64,000 nucleotides of DNA. It comes from Streptomyces roseus (GTDB lineage Bacteria > Actinomycetota > Actinomycetes > Streptomycetales > Streptomycetaceae). The notes beneath the pieces were generated by a model. It saw only the letters and a program-made list of their open reading frames with translations, searched no databases and was not told where the DNA came from. The stretch spans positions 4,116 to 68,115 of the forward strand of contig NZ_LFML01000123.1 in the NCBI RefSeq assembly GCF_001044425.1. Direction: 5' to 3'. This document shows, one piece after another, positions 53,501 through 60,711 of this stretch. How positions within the stretch are numbered: position 1 is the stretch's first letter; each line of letters starts with the position of its first letter. Both the position numbers and the translations under genes were made by a program.

Positions 53501-54551
53501 CCGCGGCCAGCTCGGGCAGGTCCAGACAGCTGCCGGTGAAGTCGGCCCGTACGCCGAGCACCACGACGGCCGGGGCGGGCGCCGTCGTCCCCGGTTCCGC
53601 CGTGGCCAGGGCGCACAGGACGTGGACGAAGCCGCGCCGCTCGTCCTCGTCGGAGCAGAGCGTGAAGAGTTCCTCGAACTGGTCGACGAGCACCACCGGC
53701 CGCACGGAGGCCGGCCTTCCCTCGCCGGTCTGCCCGGTCTGCCCGGTCTCCCCGGCCCCGTCGGGGGAGCCGTCCGCCGGACCCCGGACGACTTCCAGCA
53801 GGCGCCGCGGCCGCTCGCGCAGTTCCCGTACGGTGATTCCCAGATCGCCTCCCAGCACCTTGGCGGTGGAGTCCAGGAGCTCCCGGAGGGGGTGCGCGGT
53901 CGGGGTGAACCGTACGACAGGCCACCCGTCGGCGCCCGCCATCGGGAAGCCGCCGGTGCGCCGCAGGGCCGGTACGAGACCCGCGCTGAGCAGGGAGGAC
54001 TTTCCGGCGCCCGACCGGCCGACGAGTACCAGCGGGCCGGCGCCGATGCGGTCGAAGACCCGCTCGATCAGGGCCGCGGTCACGCGGTCGCGGCCGAAGA
54101 ACCAGCCCGCGTCGCGCGAGGTGAACGCGGCGAGCCCGCGGTAGGGGCACTCGCCGGGCGACTGCGCCGGCCCGGCGGGCCCGGCCGGCCCGCCGGCCGC
54201 CGCGGTACGGGACTTCGGCACCTCGGCCTCCGGAACCAGTTGGAGGAGCGTGCCCCCGGCTTCCAGCACCCGGTCGCAGCGCAGCGCGACATCGTGGGTG
54301 ACGCGCTTGGCGCCGGTCTCGATCTTGCTCAGATAGCCCTTGCTGTAGTGCGTGCGGCGGGCCAGATCGGCCAGCGACAGACCGCGCTGCACCCGCAGTC
54401 GGCGCAACTGGGCCGGAAACGCCGCGGCGCCGGCGGCGACCGCGGCCGCTCCGAGCGGATCGGGCTCTCGATCGGCGTGGTGATCGGCGTGGTGATCGTT
54501 GTGGTGATCGGTGTCGCGTCCGCGGTCCGGGTCCCCCACGGCATCCCCCAT
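50595..54551 (-). CDS. HTH-nSTAND NTPase-WD40 signalling protein
   Basis: 1318 residues. N-terminal His/Asp-rich tract (about 15-30), then an XRE-type HTH (about 46-100, LSLADLARRTHYSKGYLSKI). The nSTAND NTPase follows, with the hallmark CPYRGLAAFTSRDAGWFFGR at 135-154, Walker A GRSGAGKS at 178-185 and Walker B VVLVDQFEELF. A single membrane helix (LLGVLLVLALTAGAVAYQ, about 630-650) precedes 14 WD40 blades (about 700-1290) that should form two seven-blade propellers. STAND proteins act as signal switches: the WD40 part senses and the NTPase changes oligomeric state. The combination of DNA-binding and membrane segments is unusual. ATG at 54551; no good ribosome site. No partner gene is adjacent. 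Confidence 0.9.
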   Translation of the reverse strand: MGDAVGDPDRGRDTDHHNDHHADHHADREPDPLGAAAVAAGAAAFPAQLRRLRVQRGLSLADLARRTHYSKGYLSKIETGAKRVTHDVALRCDRVLEAGGTLLQLVPEAEVPKSRTAAAGGPAGPAGPAQSPGECPYRGLAAFTSRDAGWFFGRDRVTAALIERVFDRIGAGPLVLVGRSGAGKSSLLSAGLVPALRRTGGFPMAGADGWPVVRFTPTAHPLRELLDSTAKVLGGDLGITVRELRERPRRLLEVVRGPADGSPDGAGETGQTGQTGEGRPASVRPVVLVDQFEELFTLCSDEDERRGFVHVLCALATAEPGTTAPAPAVVVLGVRADFTGSCLDLPELAAAFTDGLFVLPPMSVAELRESITRPAELAGLTLEPGLVQLLLRDAGLREGPATAADAPAAGPGDTPSGALPLVSHALMATWQRRSGSTLTVAGYEDSGGIQGAVAHTAESVFARLYPEEQRTIRRVLVALVHVAEGTGATRRRTSRAELMGQLAGADRAAAALDAFVRARLITMDSDTVEITHEALLHAWPRLRGWIHADRDGLLVHRQLSRAAEEWEREGHDPSVLYRGSRLDAAAAWAGELDGRSRLGPRETAFLSASRAAQDVRRAQALRQVRLRQRMTALLGVLLVLALTAGAVAYQQRSAALRQERTARAQALAVRSTSLAAGQPEASMRLAEEAYRTEADPEARGALLSTQSQPFLARLGGHRGPVNAVAFAPANGLLASAGSDGQVLLRRVADRRTTATLTMPGQVRAIAFGPGGRTLAATSSEGPVRVWDTDGHVVAVLPARTADARAVAFAPDGRTLAVAGTDGTVRLCDPAGDGSAVREMTGHTGKVNGLAYAPDGRTLVSAGADQTVRLWDPVAARQIAVLSGHTAEVLAVAFAPDGRTVASGGVDRTLRLWDVAELRTTMALTGHTDDVNAVAYTPDGTTVVSAGGDGTTRLWDVRGGRAVATLAGHTDYVLGVAVDSGGTMLATAAFDQSVVLWDLRGPVLTARPFTEIWQAAYSPDGRLLATADGDHTVLLWEVAGRRVVASLAGHTETVFSVAFSPDGRLLASAGSDGTVRLWDVASRTALGTLTGHGGIVYAVAFSPDGRLLASAGSDRTVRLWDVASRTPLGTLSGHTDFANDVAFSPDGRTLASAGDDLTVRLWDVPGRRPLATLTGHAGAVRAVAFSPDGRTLASSGNDGTVRLWDARRPGSGAEAVLSGHTGSVRAIAFSPDGRWLASSGNDRTVRLWEVAGRRPWAALTGHTSAVWGVVFSPDGRTVASSSNDGTVRLWNPDPGARLAEICRLRAGTEWLKTAPDCGF
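50670..52420 (-). repeat. 14 tandem WD40 coding repeats (about 126 bp each)
   Basis: Each unit encodes about 42 residues of the pattern GHT...V.AVAFSPDGR.LASAGSDGTVRLWDV. Neighbouring units starting at 51164 and 51290 are nearly identical at the DNA level over most of 126 bases, suggesting recent duplication. Fourteen blades make two full propellers. Confidence 0.85.
54471..54518 (-). repeat. 12-bp tandem repeat coding the His/Asp-rich N-terminus
   Basis: Four copies of a 12-mer (ATCGGCGTGGTG and variants) at 54471, 54483, 54495 and 54507 encode repeated DHH(A/N) on the minus strand at residues about 12-27 of the nSTAND protein. This could be a metal-binding tag or neutral slippage. Confidence 0.75.
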
Positions 54552-54624
54552 GGCACAGCGCGCCCAGGTTGTGAGATGGAACGTCCCAGGCTACCGCGGA
54601 GGTCGGAGGGGGCGGGGCGCGTCC

Positions 54625-54659
54625 GGCCGGTGTGGCGCGAAGCGCGCGCCACACCGGCC
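54625..54659. terminator. Perfect 15-bp hairpin after the I36-like gene
   Basis: Arms 54625-54639 and 54645-54659 with a 5-base loop. It lies 55 bases past the stop of the leftward I36-like gene and ahead of the nSTAND gene start, so it separates the two transcripts. Confidence 0.85.
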
Positions 54660-54713
54660 CGCCGGGGCCGCCGGGGGAGCGGCGGACCCGGAAGGCCGTG
54701 AACACCGGCCCGC

Positions 54714-55079
54714 TTACGGGCGGTTGAGCGTGATGGAGTTGATCGGCGTCAGGTTGGCGTAGACACCCCGCTGCTGGGCGATGGGGGCGCCGCAGCCCGC
54801 GCCGCCCGAGCCCGTGCACAGGCTCGCGGTGGCCCCGCCGTACTGGTTGTTGAGGACCCAGTGGTTGCCGTACTGGTTGCTGAGGTTATGGGCTCCGTAG
54901 CTGGTGAAGACGTGGGTCGGCTTGACGGCCGGGTTCTGGTCCTGCGGGTAGATGCAGACCGCCCCGTAGGGGCAGCCGGCCCAGTCGTCGGCGGGCCTGG
55001 CGTCGGCCGAGCCGCTCAGTGCGACGAAGGCCGCCGCGGCGGTGGCGAGCGCGGCGGCGCCGCGGATCATCTTGCGCAT
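54714..55079 (-). CDS. Small secreted Cys-containing protein, peptidase-inhibitor-I36-like
   Basis: 121 residues. Signal peptide about 1-27 (cleavage near ADA). The mature part begins DDWAGCPYGAVCIYP, resembling the start of I36-type (SMI) inhibitors of metalloproteases and related beta-gamma-crystallin-like proteins, with FTSYGAHNLSNQYGNHWVLN and a second Cys pair (LCTGSGGAGCG). The ATG at 55079 has GGGGGA 6 bases upstream. TAA stop, uncommon in this genome. Similar small secreted proteins are abundant in Streptomyces and often uncharacterised. Inhibition of a protease is a family-based guess. Confidence 0.65.
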   Translation of the reverse strand: MRKMIRGAAALATAAAAFVALSGSADARPADDWAGCPYGAVCIYPQDQNPAVKPTHVFTSYGAHNLSNQYGNHWVLNNQYGGATASLCTGSGGAGCGAPIAQQRGVYANLTPINSITLNRP

Positions 55080-55425
55080 CGTGTCCCCCTGTTGGGTGAG
55101 TCCTTGTGTTGACGTCGGAGCGTGGGCCGGCCGTACCGGCCCGCCGCCCCGTCTCGCTGACGTCTTCAGCCTTCCCCGGCGGCCTCCGGGGGTCGACGGG
55201 TTTCCCGTTGCCCATCTCCGGCCCGGACCGGGAAACCCGCTCCGACCTGCCCTTCGGTGATACGGAGGGCAACCCGTCACCCCGGGTGAGCGGGCGGATC
55301 CCGTCCGGCTCCGTGATGTCCTGCGCCCCGAGGGCGGGCAGAATTGAGGAGGCAGCCCGTGTCCGCCGTGCGGGCGCCGGTCAGCCGCGCACGCGCGCGA
55401 GTGGCGCGCAGAAGGGGGCCCGCCG
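55080..55425. other. Divergent intergenic region with an 11-bp inverted repeat
   Basis: 346 bases between the I36-like gene and the PAS-GAF phosphatase, holding both promoters. CGGGTTTCCCG (55197-55207) and CGGGAAACCCG (55229-55239) are perfect complements 21 bases apart; this could be an operator or a hairpin. I see no gene in this stretch. Confidence 0.55.
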
Positions 55426-57552
55426 ATGCCATCGGACCGGCTGGGGGGTACGGACGACCCCGGCCCGATCAGGTCCGAACCGGGGTCCCTGCTGGAACAC
55501 GTGGTGGTGGCCGTCTTCGGCATCGACGACGAGGACCGGATCTGCTACTGGGGCCCCGGCGCGCAGAGCCTCTTCGGCCACGGGGCCGCATCGATCCTGG
55601 CCCGCCCCGCGGCCGCCCTCTTTCCCGAGCCCTCCTCGGGCGCCGCCCGCGCAGAGGCCCCGGGCGGGGCCGCCCACCTCACCGAGCGCGCCCGGACCCT
55701 CGGCTACTGGCGCGTACGAATGCCCGCGCTGCACCGGGACGGCTCCGTGTTCGACTGCGGCTTCCGAGTCTTCCCGATGACCGGGGCCACGGGCGCCACC
55801 GTGGTCATCGGGCTGGCGAGCCGGGGCGACGAACTCGACCGGGTGAAGACCAACCTCTCCTTCCTCGACTCCCTCTTCGAAACCTGCCCGATCGGCCTGG
55901 TCATGCTGGACGAGGAGCTGCGCTACGTCCACCTCAACCAGGCCCTGGCCGACATGGACGGAGTCCCGCTCACCGAGCACCTGGGGCGCCGGATGGCCGA
56001 CGTCATGATCACCTCGGACGGCGGGGAGTACCAGCGCATGCTGCGTTCCGTGGCCGATGAGGGCCGGACCGTGATCGGCACCCTGGTGGGCCTGCGCACA
56101 CCGGGCCACCCCGACCGCGACCAGGTGCGCTCGGTCAGCTTCTTCCCGCTCACCGGCGCGGGCGACACCCGTCGCGGCGTGGGCGGCCTGCTCCTGGACG
56201 TCACCGAACGCGAGCAGGCCATCCTGGAGGCGACGGCGGCCCGCCGGCGCTTGGCCCTGCTCGACCGGGCGGCCGCGAGCATCGGCACGACCCTGGACCT
56301 GAACACCACCGCGCGCGAGCTGGTCGGCGCGGTGGTCCCCGAGTTCTGCGACGCCTCCGTCGTGGAGCTGGTGGAGTGGATGGACGAGACCGAGGCGTTC
56401 GACCCGGAACTGCCGGTGACCACCCGCCGGATCGCCTCCGGCACCACCCTTCCCGAGCCCGCCGTCGAGCTCGTGAGCGGTCTGCGGGAGGTCACGTACC
56501 CGCCGGGCTCCCACACCCACCAGATGCTGAGCACGGGCCGTCCGCTCTGCTTCACGGTCGACCATGAGTTCGCGACCCGGACCATCGTCCACCAGGAGCG
56601 TGCGCAACTGCTGCTGGACAGCGGCCTGACCTGCATCCTCATGGCACCGCTCATCGCCCGCGGCACCGTGCAGGGCATCGCCATGTTCGGCCGGTCCGCC
56701 GCCCGCCCGGCCTTCGGGGACGAGGACCTCGCACTCGCCGGTGAACTGGCCTCCCGGGCCGCCCTGTGCCTGGACAACGCCCGGCTGTACGGCAAGGTCC
56801 AGGACATCGCGCTCACCCTCCAGCGGGCCCTGCTGCCCAGCGCCCCCGCGGCGGGCCCCTACGTGGACATCAGCCACCGCTACCTGCCCGGCAGTCGCGG
56901 TACGGAGGTCGGCGGCGACTGGTACGACGCGATCGCCCTGCCCGACGGCCGGGTGGCGCTCGTGGTCGGCGACGTGATGGGACACGGCGTGCCCGCGGCC
57001 GCCGCGATGGGGCGGCTGCGGATCACCGCGAAGACCCTCGCCCGGCACACCGCCGAGCCCGTGGCCCTGCTCGAAGAGCTCGACGCCTGCGCCGAGGAGG
57101 CCGGCATCGAGTGGGCGACCTTCCTGTACCTCCTGTACGACCCCCACACCGGGCGCGCCCGCATCGCCAACGCGGGCCACCCGCCGCCGCTCGTACGCCA
57201 CCGGGACGGAACCGTGCACGCCGTCGGCGACGTGCTCGGGGTCCCGCTCGGGGTGGGCGGCGTCCCGTACCGGTCGGTCGAGGTCGAGATCCCCGAGGGC
57301 GCCACCGTGGCCCTGTACACCGACGGGCTCGTCGAGGCCCGGGGCCAGGACATCGACACCGGCATCGAGGCATTGTGCGAACAACTGCGGGCGCCGCTCG
57401 GCTCGCTGGAGGAGGGCGCCGACCGGATCCTCGCCCATCTGCTGCCCGACACGGCCACCGACGACACCGTCCTGGTCCTCGCGCGGGTCGGCGCGGTCCC
57501 CGGCCGCCCGCCCGCCGGGGGAACCGGATCACCGCGCCGGGCGTCGTCGTAG
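55426..57552 (+). CDS. PAS-PAS-GAF-SpoIIE phosphatase
   Basis: 708 residues. Two PAS-like domains (about 20-135 and 150-265; LFETCPIGLVMLDEELRYVH) are followed by a GAF domain (about 280-455; LLDRAAASIGTTLDL, ILMAPLIARGTVQGIAMFG) and a C-terminal PPM/SpoIIE phosphatase (about 465-690). Metal and catalytic motifs are VGGDWYDAI, VGDVMGHGVPAAAAM, ANAGHPPPL, LYTDGLVEARG and TDDTVLVLA. It should dephosphorylate an anti-anti-sigma or similar regulator in response to a signal read by PAS/GAF (redox, light or ligand). Cytoplasmic. ATG with AGGGGG upstream. No partner anti-sigma gene is adjacent, as is common in Streptomyces. Confidence 0.93.
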   Translation: MPSDRLGGTDDPGPIRSEPGSLLEHVVVAVFGIDDEDRICYWGPGAQSLFGHGAASILARPAAALFPEPSSGAARAEAPGGAAHLTERARTLGYWRVRMPALHRDGSVFDCGFRVFPMTGATGATVVIGLASRGDELDRVKTNLSFLDSLFETCPIGLVMLDEELRYVHLNQALADMDGVPLTEHLGRRMADVMITSDGGEYQRMLRSVADEGRTVIGTLVGLRTPGHPDRDQVRSVSFFPLTGAGDTRRGVGGLLLDVTEREQAILEATAARRRLALLDRAAASIGTTLDLNTTARELVGAVVPEFCDASVVELVEWMDETEAFDPELPVTTRRIASGTTLPEPAVELVSGLREVTYPPGSHTHQMLSTGRPLCFTVDHEFATRTIVHQERAQLLLDSGLTCILMAPLIARGTVQGIAMFGRSAARPAFGDEDLALAGELASRAALCLDNARLYGKVQDIALTLQRALLPSAPAAGPYVDISHRYLPGSRGTEVGGDWYDAIALPDGRVALVVGDVMGHGVPAAAAMGRLRITAKTLARHTAEPVALLEELDACAEEAGIEWATFLYLLYDPHTGRARIANAGHPPPLVRHRDGTVHAVGDVLGVPLGVGGVPYRSVEVEIPEGATVALYTDGLVEARGQDIDTGIEALCEQLRAPLGSLEEGADRILAHLLPDTATDDTVLVLARVGAVPGRPPAGGTGSPRRASS

Positions 57553-57634
57553 CGTACGCAGGGGGAGCCGGCGCGCGACGCGGGAAGGCGGCGCACGACG
57601 CGGGAAGCGGAGCCGGCGGGGAGCGGGGGGAAGC

Positions 57635-58633
57635 GTGGGCGGGCATGGGGCCGGGCGGGGGCGGCGGCGTCGGCCGGAGCAGTGGTCCTGGCGCCGTCGG
57701 GGACGCGTCCTCGCGGGGCTCGCGGTCCTGCTCGCCTGCCTGCTGGTCTTCCACGGTGCGGTGCCCGCCGGGCTTCCGGGCCGGCCCGGCAGCCTGCTCG
57801 AAACGTTCCTGCCCTGGCTGGGCCTCGCCGTCCCGCTCCTCGCCGCCCTCGCGGTGCTGCGCCGGGCGGCCGTGGCCGGGCTCGCCGCCCTGCTGCCCGC
57901 CGCCGCCTGGCTCGGCCTCTTCGGCGGCCACCTGCTGCCCGGCGAGGAGCGGGCACCCGATCTCCTCGCCGTCCAGCACAACGTCAGCGACGAGAACCCC
58001 GACCCGGCGGGGACCGCGCGCGCCCTGGCCGCGACCGGCGCCGATCTGCTGGCGCTGGAGGAGCTGACGTCCGCCGCGGAGCCGGCGTACGCGGCCGAGC
58101 TCGCGCCGCGGTACCCGTACCACGCGCTGTCCGGCACGGTCGGGCTCTGGTCGAAGCACCCGCTGGCGGACGTGCGCCCGGTGGACATCAGGCCCACCGG
58201 GATCGGGGAGGGCTGGAACCGCGCACTGCGCGCGACCGCCCGGACGCCGCACGGGGAGGTCGCCGTGTACGTGGCGCACCTGCCCTCCCTGCGCCTGAGC
58301 CCGACGCACGGCTTCGGTTCCGTACGCCGGGACGAGAGCGCCGCACTGCTCGGCGCCGCGATCGCGGCCGAGCCCGCTGACCCGCTGATCCTGCTCGGGG
58401 ACCTCAACGGCACCGTGGACGACCGCGGGTTGGCCCCGCTCACGTCGCGCACGGAGCCGCCGCCCCGGGACTTCGCGTTCAGCTGGCCCGCGGCGCTGCC
58501 GCTGGCCAGGATCGACCAGGTCCTGACACGCTCGGCGGCCGTCACGCGTATCCGGTCGCTGCCCGCGACGGGCAGCGACCACCTGCCCGTCGCCGCTCAC
58601 ATCACCTGGCGCGCTCCTGCACGAGGTCGGTGA
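57635..58633 (+). CDS. Membrane-anchored endonuclease/exonuclease/phosphatase-family protein
   Basis: 332 residues. Three hydrophobic segments (about 26-45, 60-80 and 82-98) form an N-terminal membrane anchor. The EEP domain faces outward or inward from about 110. Catalytic signatures are intact: AVQHNVSDENPD (Asn), LALEELTS (Glu), ILLGDLNGTVDD (Asp and Asn) and ATGSDHLPVAA (Asp-His). This build is common in Streptomyces, and the substrates may be phosphodiesters or phospholipids. GTG with GGGGGGAA close upstream. Its last 32 bases overlap the end of the convergent ATP-grasp gene. Confidence 0.88.
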   Translation: MGGHGAGRGRRRRPEQWSWRRRGRVLAGLAVLLACLLVFHGAVPAGLPGRPGSLLETFLPWLGLAVPLLAALAVLRRAAVAGLAALLPAAAWLGLFGGHLLPGEERAPDLLAVQHNVSDENPDPAGTARALAATGADLLALEELTSAAEPAYAAELAPRYPYHALSGTVGLWSKHPLADVRPVDIRPTGIGEGWNRALRATARTPHGEVAVYVAHLPSLRLSPTHGFGSVRRDESAALLGAAIAAEPADPLILLGDLNGTVDDRGLAPLTSRTEPPPRDFAFSWPAALPLARIDQVLTRSAAVTRIRSLPATGSDHLPVAAHITWRAPARGR

Positions 58634-59471
58634 AGCGCGCCGGCCCGTGTTCGCTGTGGCCCATGAAGAGGTTGGGCTCCACGAGTTCGAGCTCCATCAC
58701 GACCGGCGTCCCGTCGTCGGCGGTCGCGATGTCCACCCGCGCGTGCAGCAGGCCCGGCGACCCCGGTACGGCCGCCAGCGCGGCCTCGGCCAGGGCTAGT
58801 TCGGTCGCGGACGGCAGGTGCCCCACCAGCCCCGGATGCGGTACGCGGTCGTCGTCGACGGTCCCGATCCCGGTCAGCACCGGACCCTTGCGCACCGCGT
58901 GGCTGAAGGAGCCGCCGAGGAAGACGAGCGCCCGCTCGCCCTCGTCGATCCGGGTCAGGTACGGCTGCACCATCGCGGTCGATCCGGCCGCGTGGAGGGC
59001 CGCGATGTGGGCGGCCGCCTTCTCGTGGAGGTCCTGCGTGTAGCGCGCGGCTCCGCGGGCCCCGGCCGACACCGCCGGCTTGACGACGAACTGGCCGTGC
59101 CCGGGCAGGACGACGTCCTCGCCCGGGGCGATGAACCGCGTCGGCACGACGGGGACACCGCGCCCGGCGAGCTCGCCGAGGTACCGCTTGTCGGTGTTCC
59201 AGCGCACCAGCCACGCCGGATTGTCGAGCCGGGTCACCCCCTGCACCGCATCGGCCCAGGCCAGGTACTCCGGCAGGCGCTGCTCGTAACCCCACGTGGA
59301 CCGGATGACCACCGCGGCGCACCGCGACCAGTCGAAGTCCGGGGCGTCCCAGAGCGCCGCCACGGCGTCCAGACCGCGGGCGCGCAGCGCTTCGAGGAGC
59401 AGCGGCAGGTCGGTGTCCCAGGCCAGGCCCGAGACCGAGGTGGCCAGGGCCACTCTGGTGGAGGCGGACAT
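58602..59471 (-). CDS. ATP-grasp family enzyme of unknown substrate
   Basis: 289 residues with an ATP-grasp fold of the glutathione-synthetase/RimK-like kind. The N-terminal domain contains TDLPLLLEALRARGLDAV and VIRSTWGYEQRLPEYLAW. The ATP-binding region has RWNTDKRYLGEL, GQFVVKPAVSAGARGAARY and QPYLTRIDEGERALVFLG. The metal site is close to the end (ARVDIATADDG, VVMELELVEPNLFM). Such enzymes join a carboxylate to an amine using ATP. The ATG at 59471 has GGGAG 7 bases upstream. The end overlaps the convergent EEP gene by 32 bases. Peptide tailoring or small-molecule ligation is possible; no cluster is around it. Confidence 0.85.
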   Translation of the reverse strand: MSASTRVALATSVSGLAWDTDLPLLLEALRARGLDAVAALWDAPDFDWSRCAAVVIRSTWGYEQRLPEYLAWADAVQGVTRLDNPAWLVRWNTDKRYLGELAGRGVPVVPTRFIAPGEDVVLPGHGQFVVKPAVSAGARGAARYTQDLHEKAAAHIAALHAAGSTAMVQPYLTRIDEGERALVFLGGSFSHAVRKGPVLTGIGTVDDDRVPHPGLVGHLPSATELALAEAALAAVPGSPGLLHARVDIATADDGTPVVMELELVEPNLFMGHSEHGPARFTDLVQERAR

Positions 59472-59578
59472 CAGCGGCTCCCCTCTCTTCGGCCGGGCCG
59501 GCCGGGGAACTGCCGGGTCGAGCGGATCTCCACCGGGACCTCCGGGCGTACGTAGGGGAGCGGGCTGCCGCACGCAGC

Positions 59579-60022
59579 CTAACGACCCGCCGCCCCCGAG
59601 GCCGGAGCCGGGGCCAGACCGTCGGCGACCAGCCCGGCCAGGACCGCCTCGCCCAGGGCGTGCACGGCGGACTGCGGCCGGACCATCACCGTGAACTCCT
59701 TGATCCGGCCGTCCTCGGCGTAGTGGACCAGGTCGATGCCGTGGATCGCCTTTCCGTTCACCGACGCCCGGAAGAGCAGGATCTCCGACGGGGACTCGGA
59801 GCCGTCGGCGCTGGTCTCGGCGCTGCCTGCGTACCGGCCGACGTAACGGAAGTCCTCGAAGGTGCGCAGCAGCACCCCGAAGAGCGCCAGCACCATCGGC
59901 CGGCCCTCGAACGGGGTGAACTTCACGGGGCTGTACAGGCACACGTCCTGCGTGAACAAGTCCTCCAGGGCGGCGAGGTCCCGGCTCTCGACGGCGGCGC
60001 GGAAACGGTCGGCTGCGTTCAC
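59579..60022 (-). CDS. NTF2-like (SnoaL/ketosteroid-isomerase fold) protein
   Basis: 147 residues, a single cone-shaped alpha+beta NTF2 domain. Begins ADRFRAAVESRDLAALEDLF, the typical helix, then FTQDVCLYSPVKFTPFEGRP and a strand motif IHGIDLVHYAEDGRIKEFTV. No clear catalytic dyad of SnoaL is visible. GTG start with GGAGAA upstream. It is divergent from a PadR regulator, and an inverted repeat lies between them, so it is probably a target of that regulator. Function in detoxification or small-molecule metabolism is only a guess. Confidence 0.82.
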   Translation of the reverse strand: MNAADRFRAAVESRDLAALEDLFTQDVCLYSPVKFTPFEGRPMVLALFGVLLRTFEDFRYVGRYAGSAETSADGSESPSEILLFRASVNGKAIHGIDLVHYAEDGRIKEFTVMVRPQSAVHALGEAVLAGLVADGLAPAPASGAAGR

Positions 60023-60043
60023 GGCTTCTCCCTGACGATCTGC

Positions 60044-60077
60044 TACTCACGAATATGATTAGTCAGTTTCTTGAGTA
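60044..60077. promoter_or_regulatory. Inverted repeat between the NTF2-like and padR genes
   Basis: TACTCA (60044-60049) and TGAGTA (60072-60077) flank an AT-rich core with a TATGAT -10-like box (60054-60059). It lies between divergent genes, where a PadR dimer would be expected to bind. Confidence 0.55.
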
Positions 60078-60141
60078 TCATGCGAGGGGCGTCCGTGGAC
60101 AGGGGCGGCGCCGGAAACAGGGGCGAGAGGGAGGCGATCCG

Positions 60142-60711
60142 ATGGCTTTGCGCCATGCCGTACTGGCGGCGCTGCTGGACGAGGAGCTGAGCGGGTACCA
60201 GCTGGCGAAGGCGTTCGACCTCGGCGTCGCGAATTTCTGGCACGCGCTCCCGCAGCAGCTCTACGCCGAGCTGGCCCGGCTGGAGAAGGACGGGCTGATC
60301 TCCGGCCGGGAGGTGGTCCAGGACACCCGGCCCAACAAGCGCCTGTTCATCGTCACCGAGGCCGGCCTCGCGGAGCTGGAGCGGTTCACTGCTTCCGCCG
60401 CCAAGCCCTCCTCCATCCGCGACGACCTCATCGTGAAGGTCCAGGCCGCCGACCACGTGGACCCCGCGACGCTCATCGCGCAACTCACCGAGCGCGCCGC
60501 CTTCGCACAGGCCAAGGTCGACCTGTTCGGCGGTCTGCTGGACAGGATGCGGGGCGACCGCTCGGAGGAGGACTTCCTGCGGAACGGCGAGGGCATCGGC
60601 CCCTACCTGACCTGCCTGCGCGGCCTCGCCTTCGAGCGGGGCAACCTCGACTGGTGCGAGCGGACGATCGCCGTGCTGCGGGAGCGGGAGGCGGCTCGTG
60701 CAACCCGCTGA
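60142..60711 (+). CDS. PadR-family transcriptional regulator
   Basis: 189 residues. The N-terminal winged HTH (about 1-85) reads MALRHAVLAALLDEELSGYQ, FWHALPQQLYAELARLEKDG and LFIVTEAGLAELERF, the PadR pattern. The C-terminal helical dimerisation domain (Vir_act_alpha_C-like, about 95-185) makes it a subfamily 1 member. The ATG at 60142 has GGGAGG upstream. It is divergent from the NTF2-like gene and overlaps the GDSL hydrolase start by 14 bases, so it probably controls both. PadR proteins usually repress and are released by phenolic or hydrophobic ligands. Confidence 0.9.
   Translation: MALRHAVLAALLDEELSGYQLAKAFDLGVANFWHALPQQLYAELARLEKDGLISGREVVQDTRPNKRLFIVTEAGLAELERFTASAAKPSSIRDDLIVKVQAADHVDPATLIAQLTERAAFAQAKVDLFGGLLDRMRGDRSEEDFLRNGEGIGPYLTCLRGLAFERGNLDWCERTIAVLREREAARATR

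Noticed and set aside
50028..54701. Rightward open frame of over 1500 codons opposite the serine hydrolase and nSTAND genes
   Set aside because: The translated text is repetitive Gly/Arg/Pro without motifs, and it mirrors the WD40 repeats of the opposite strand.
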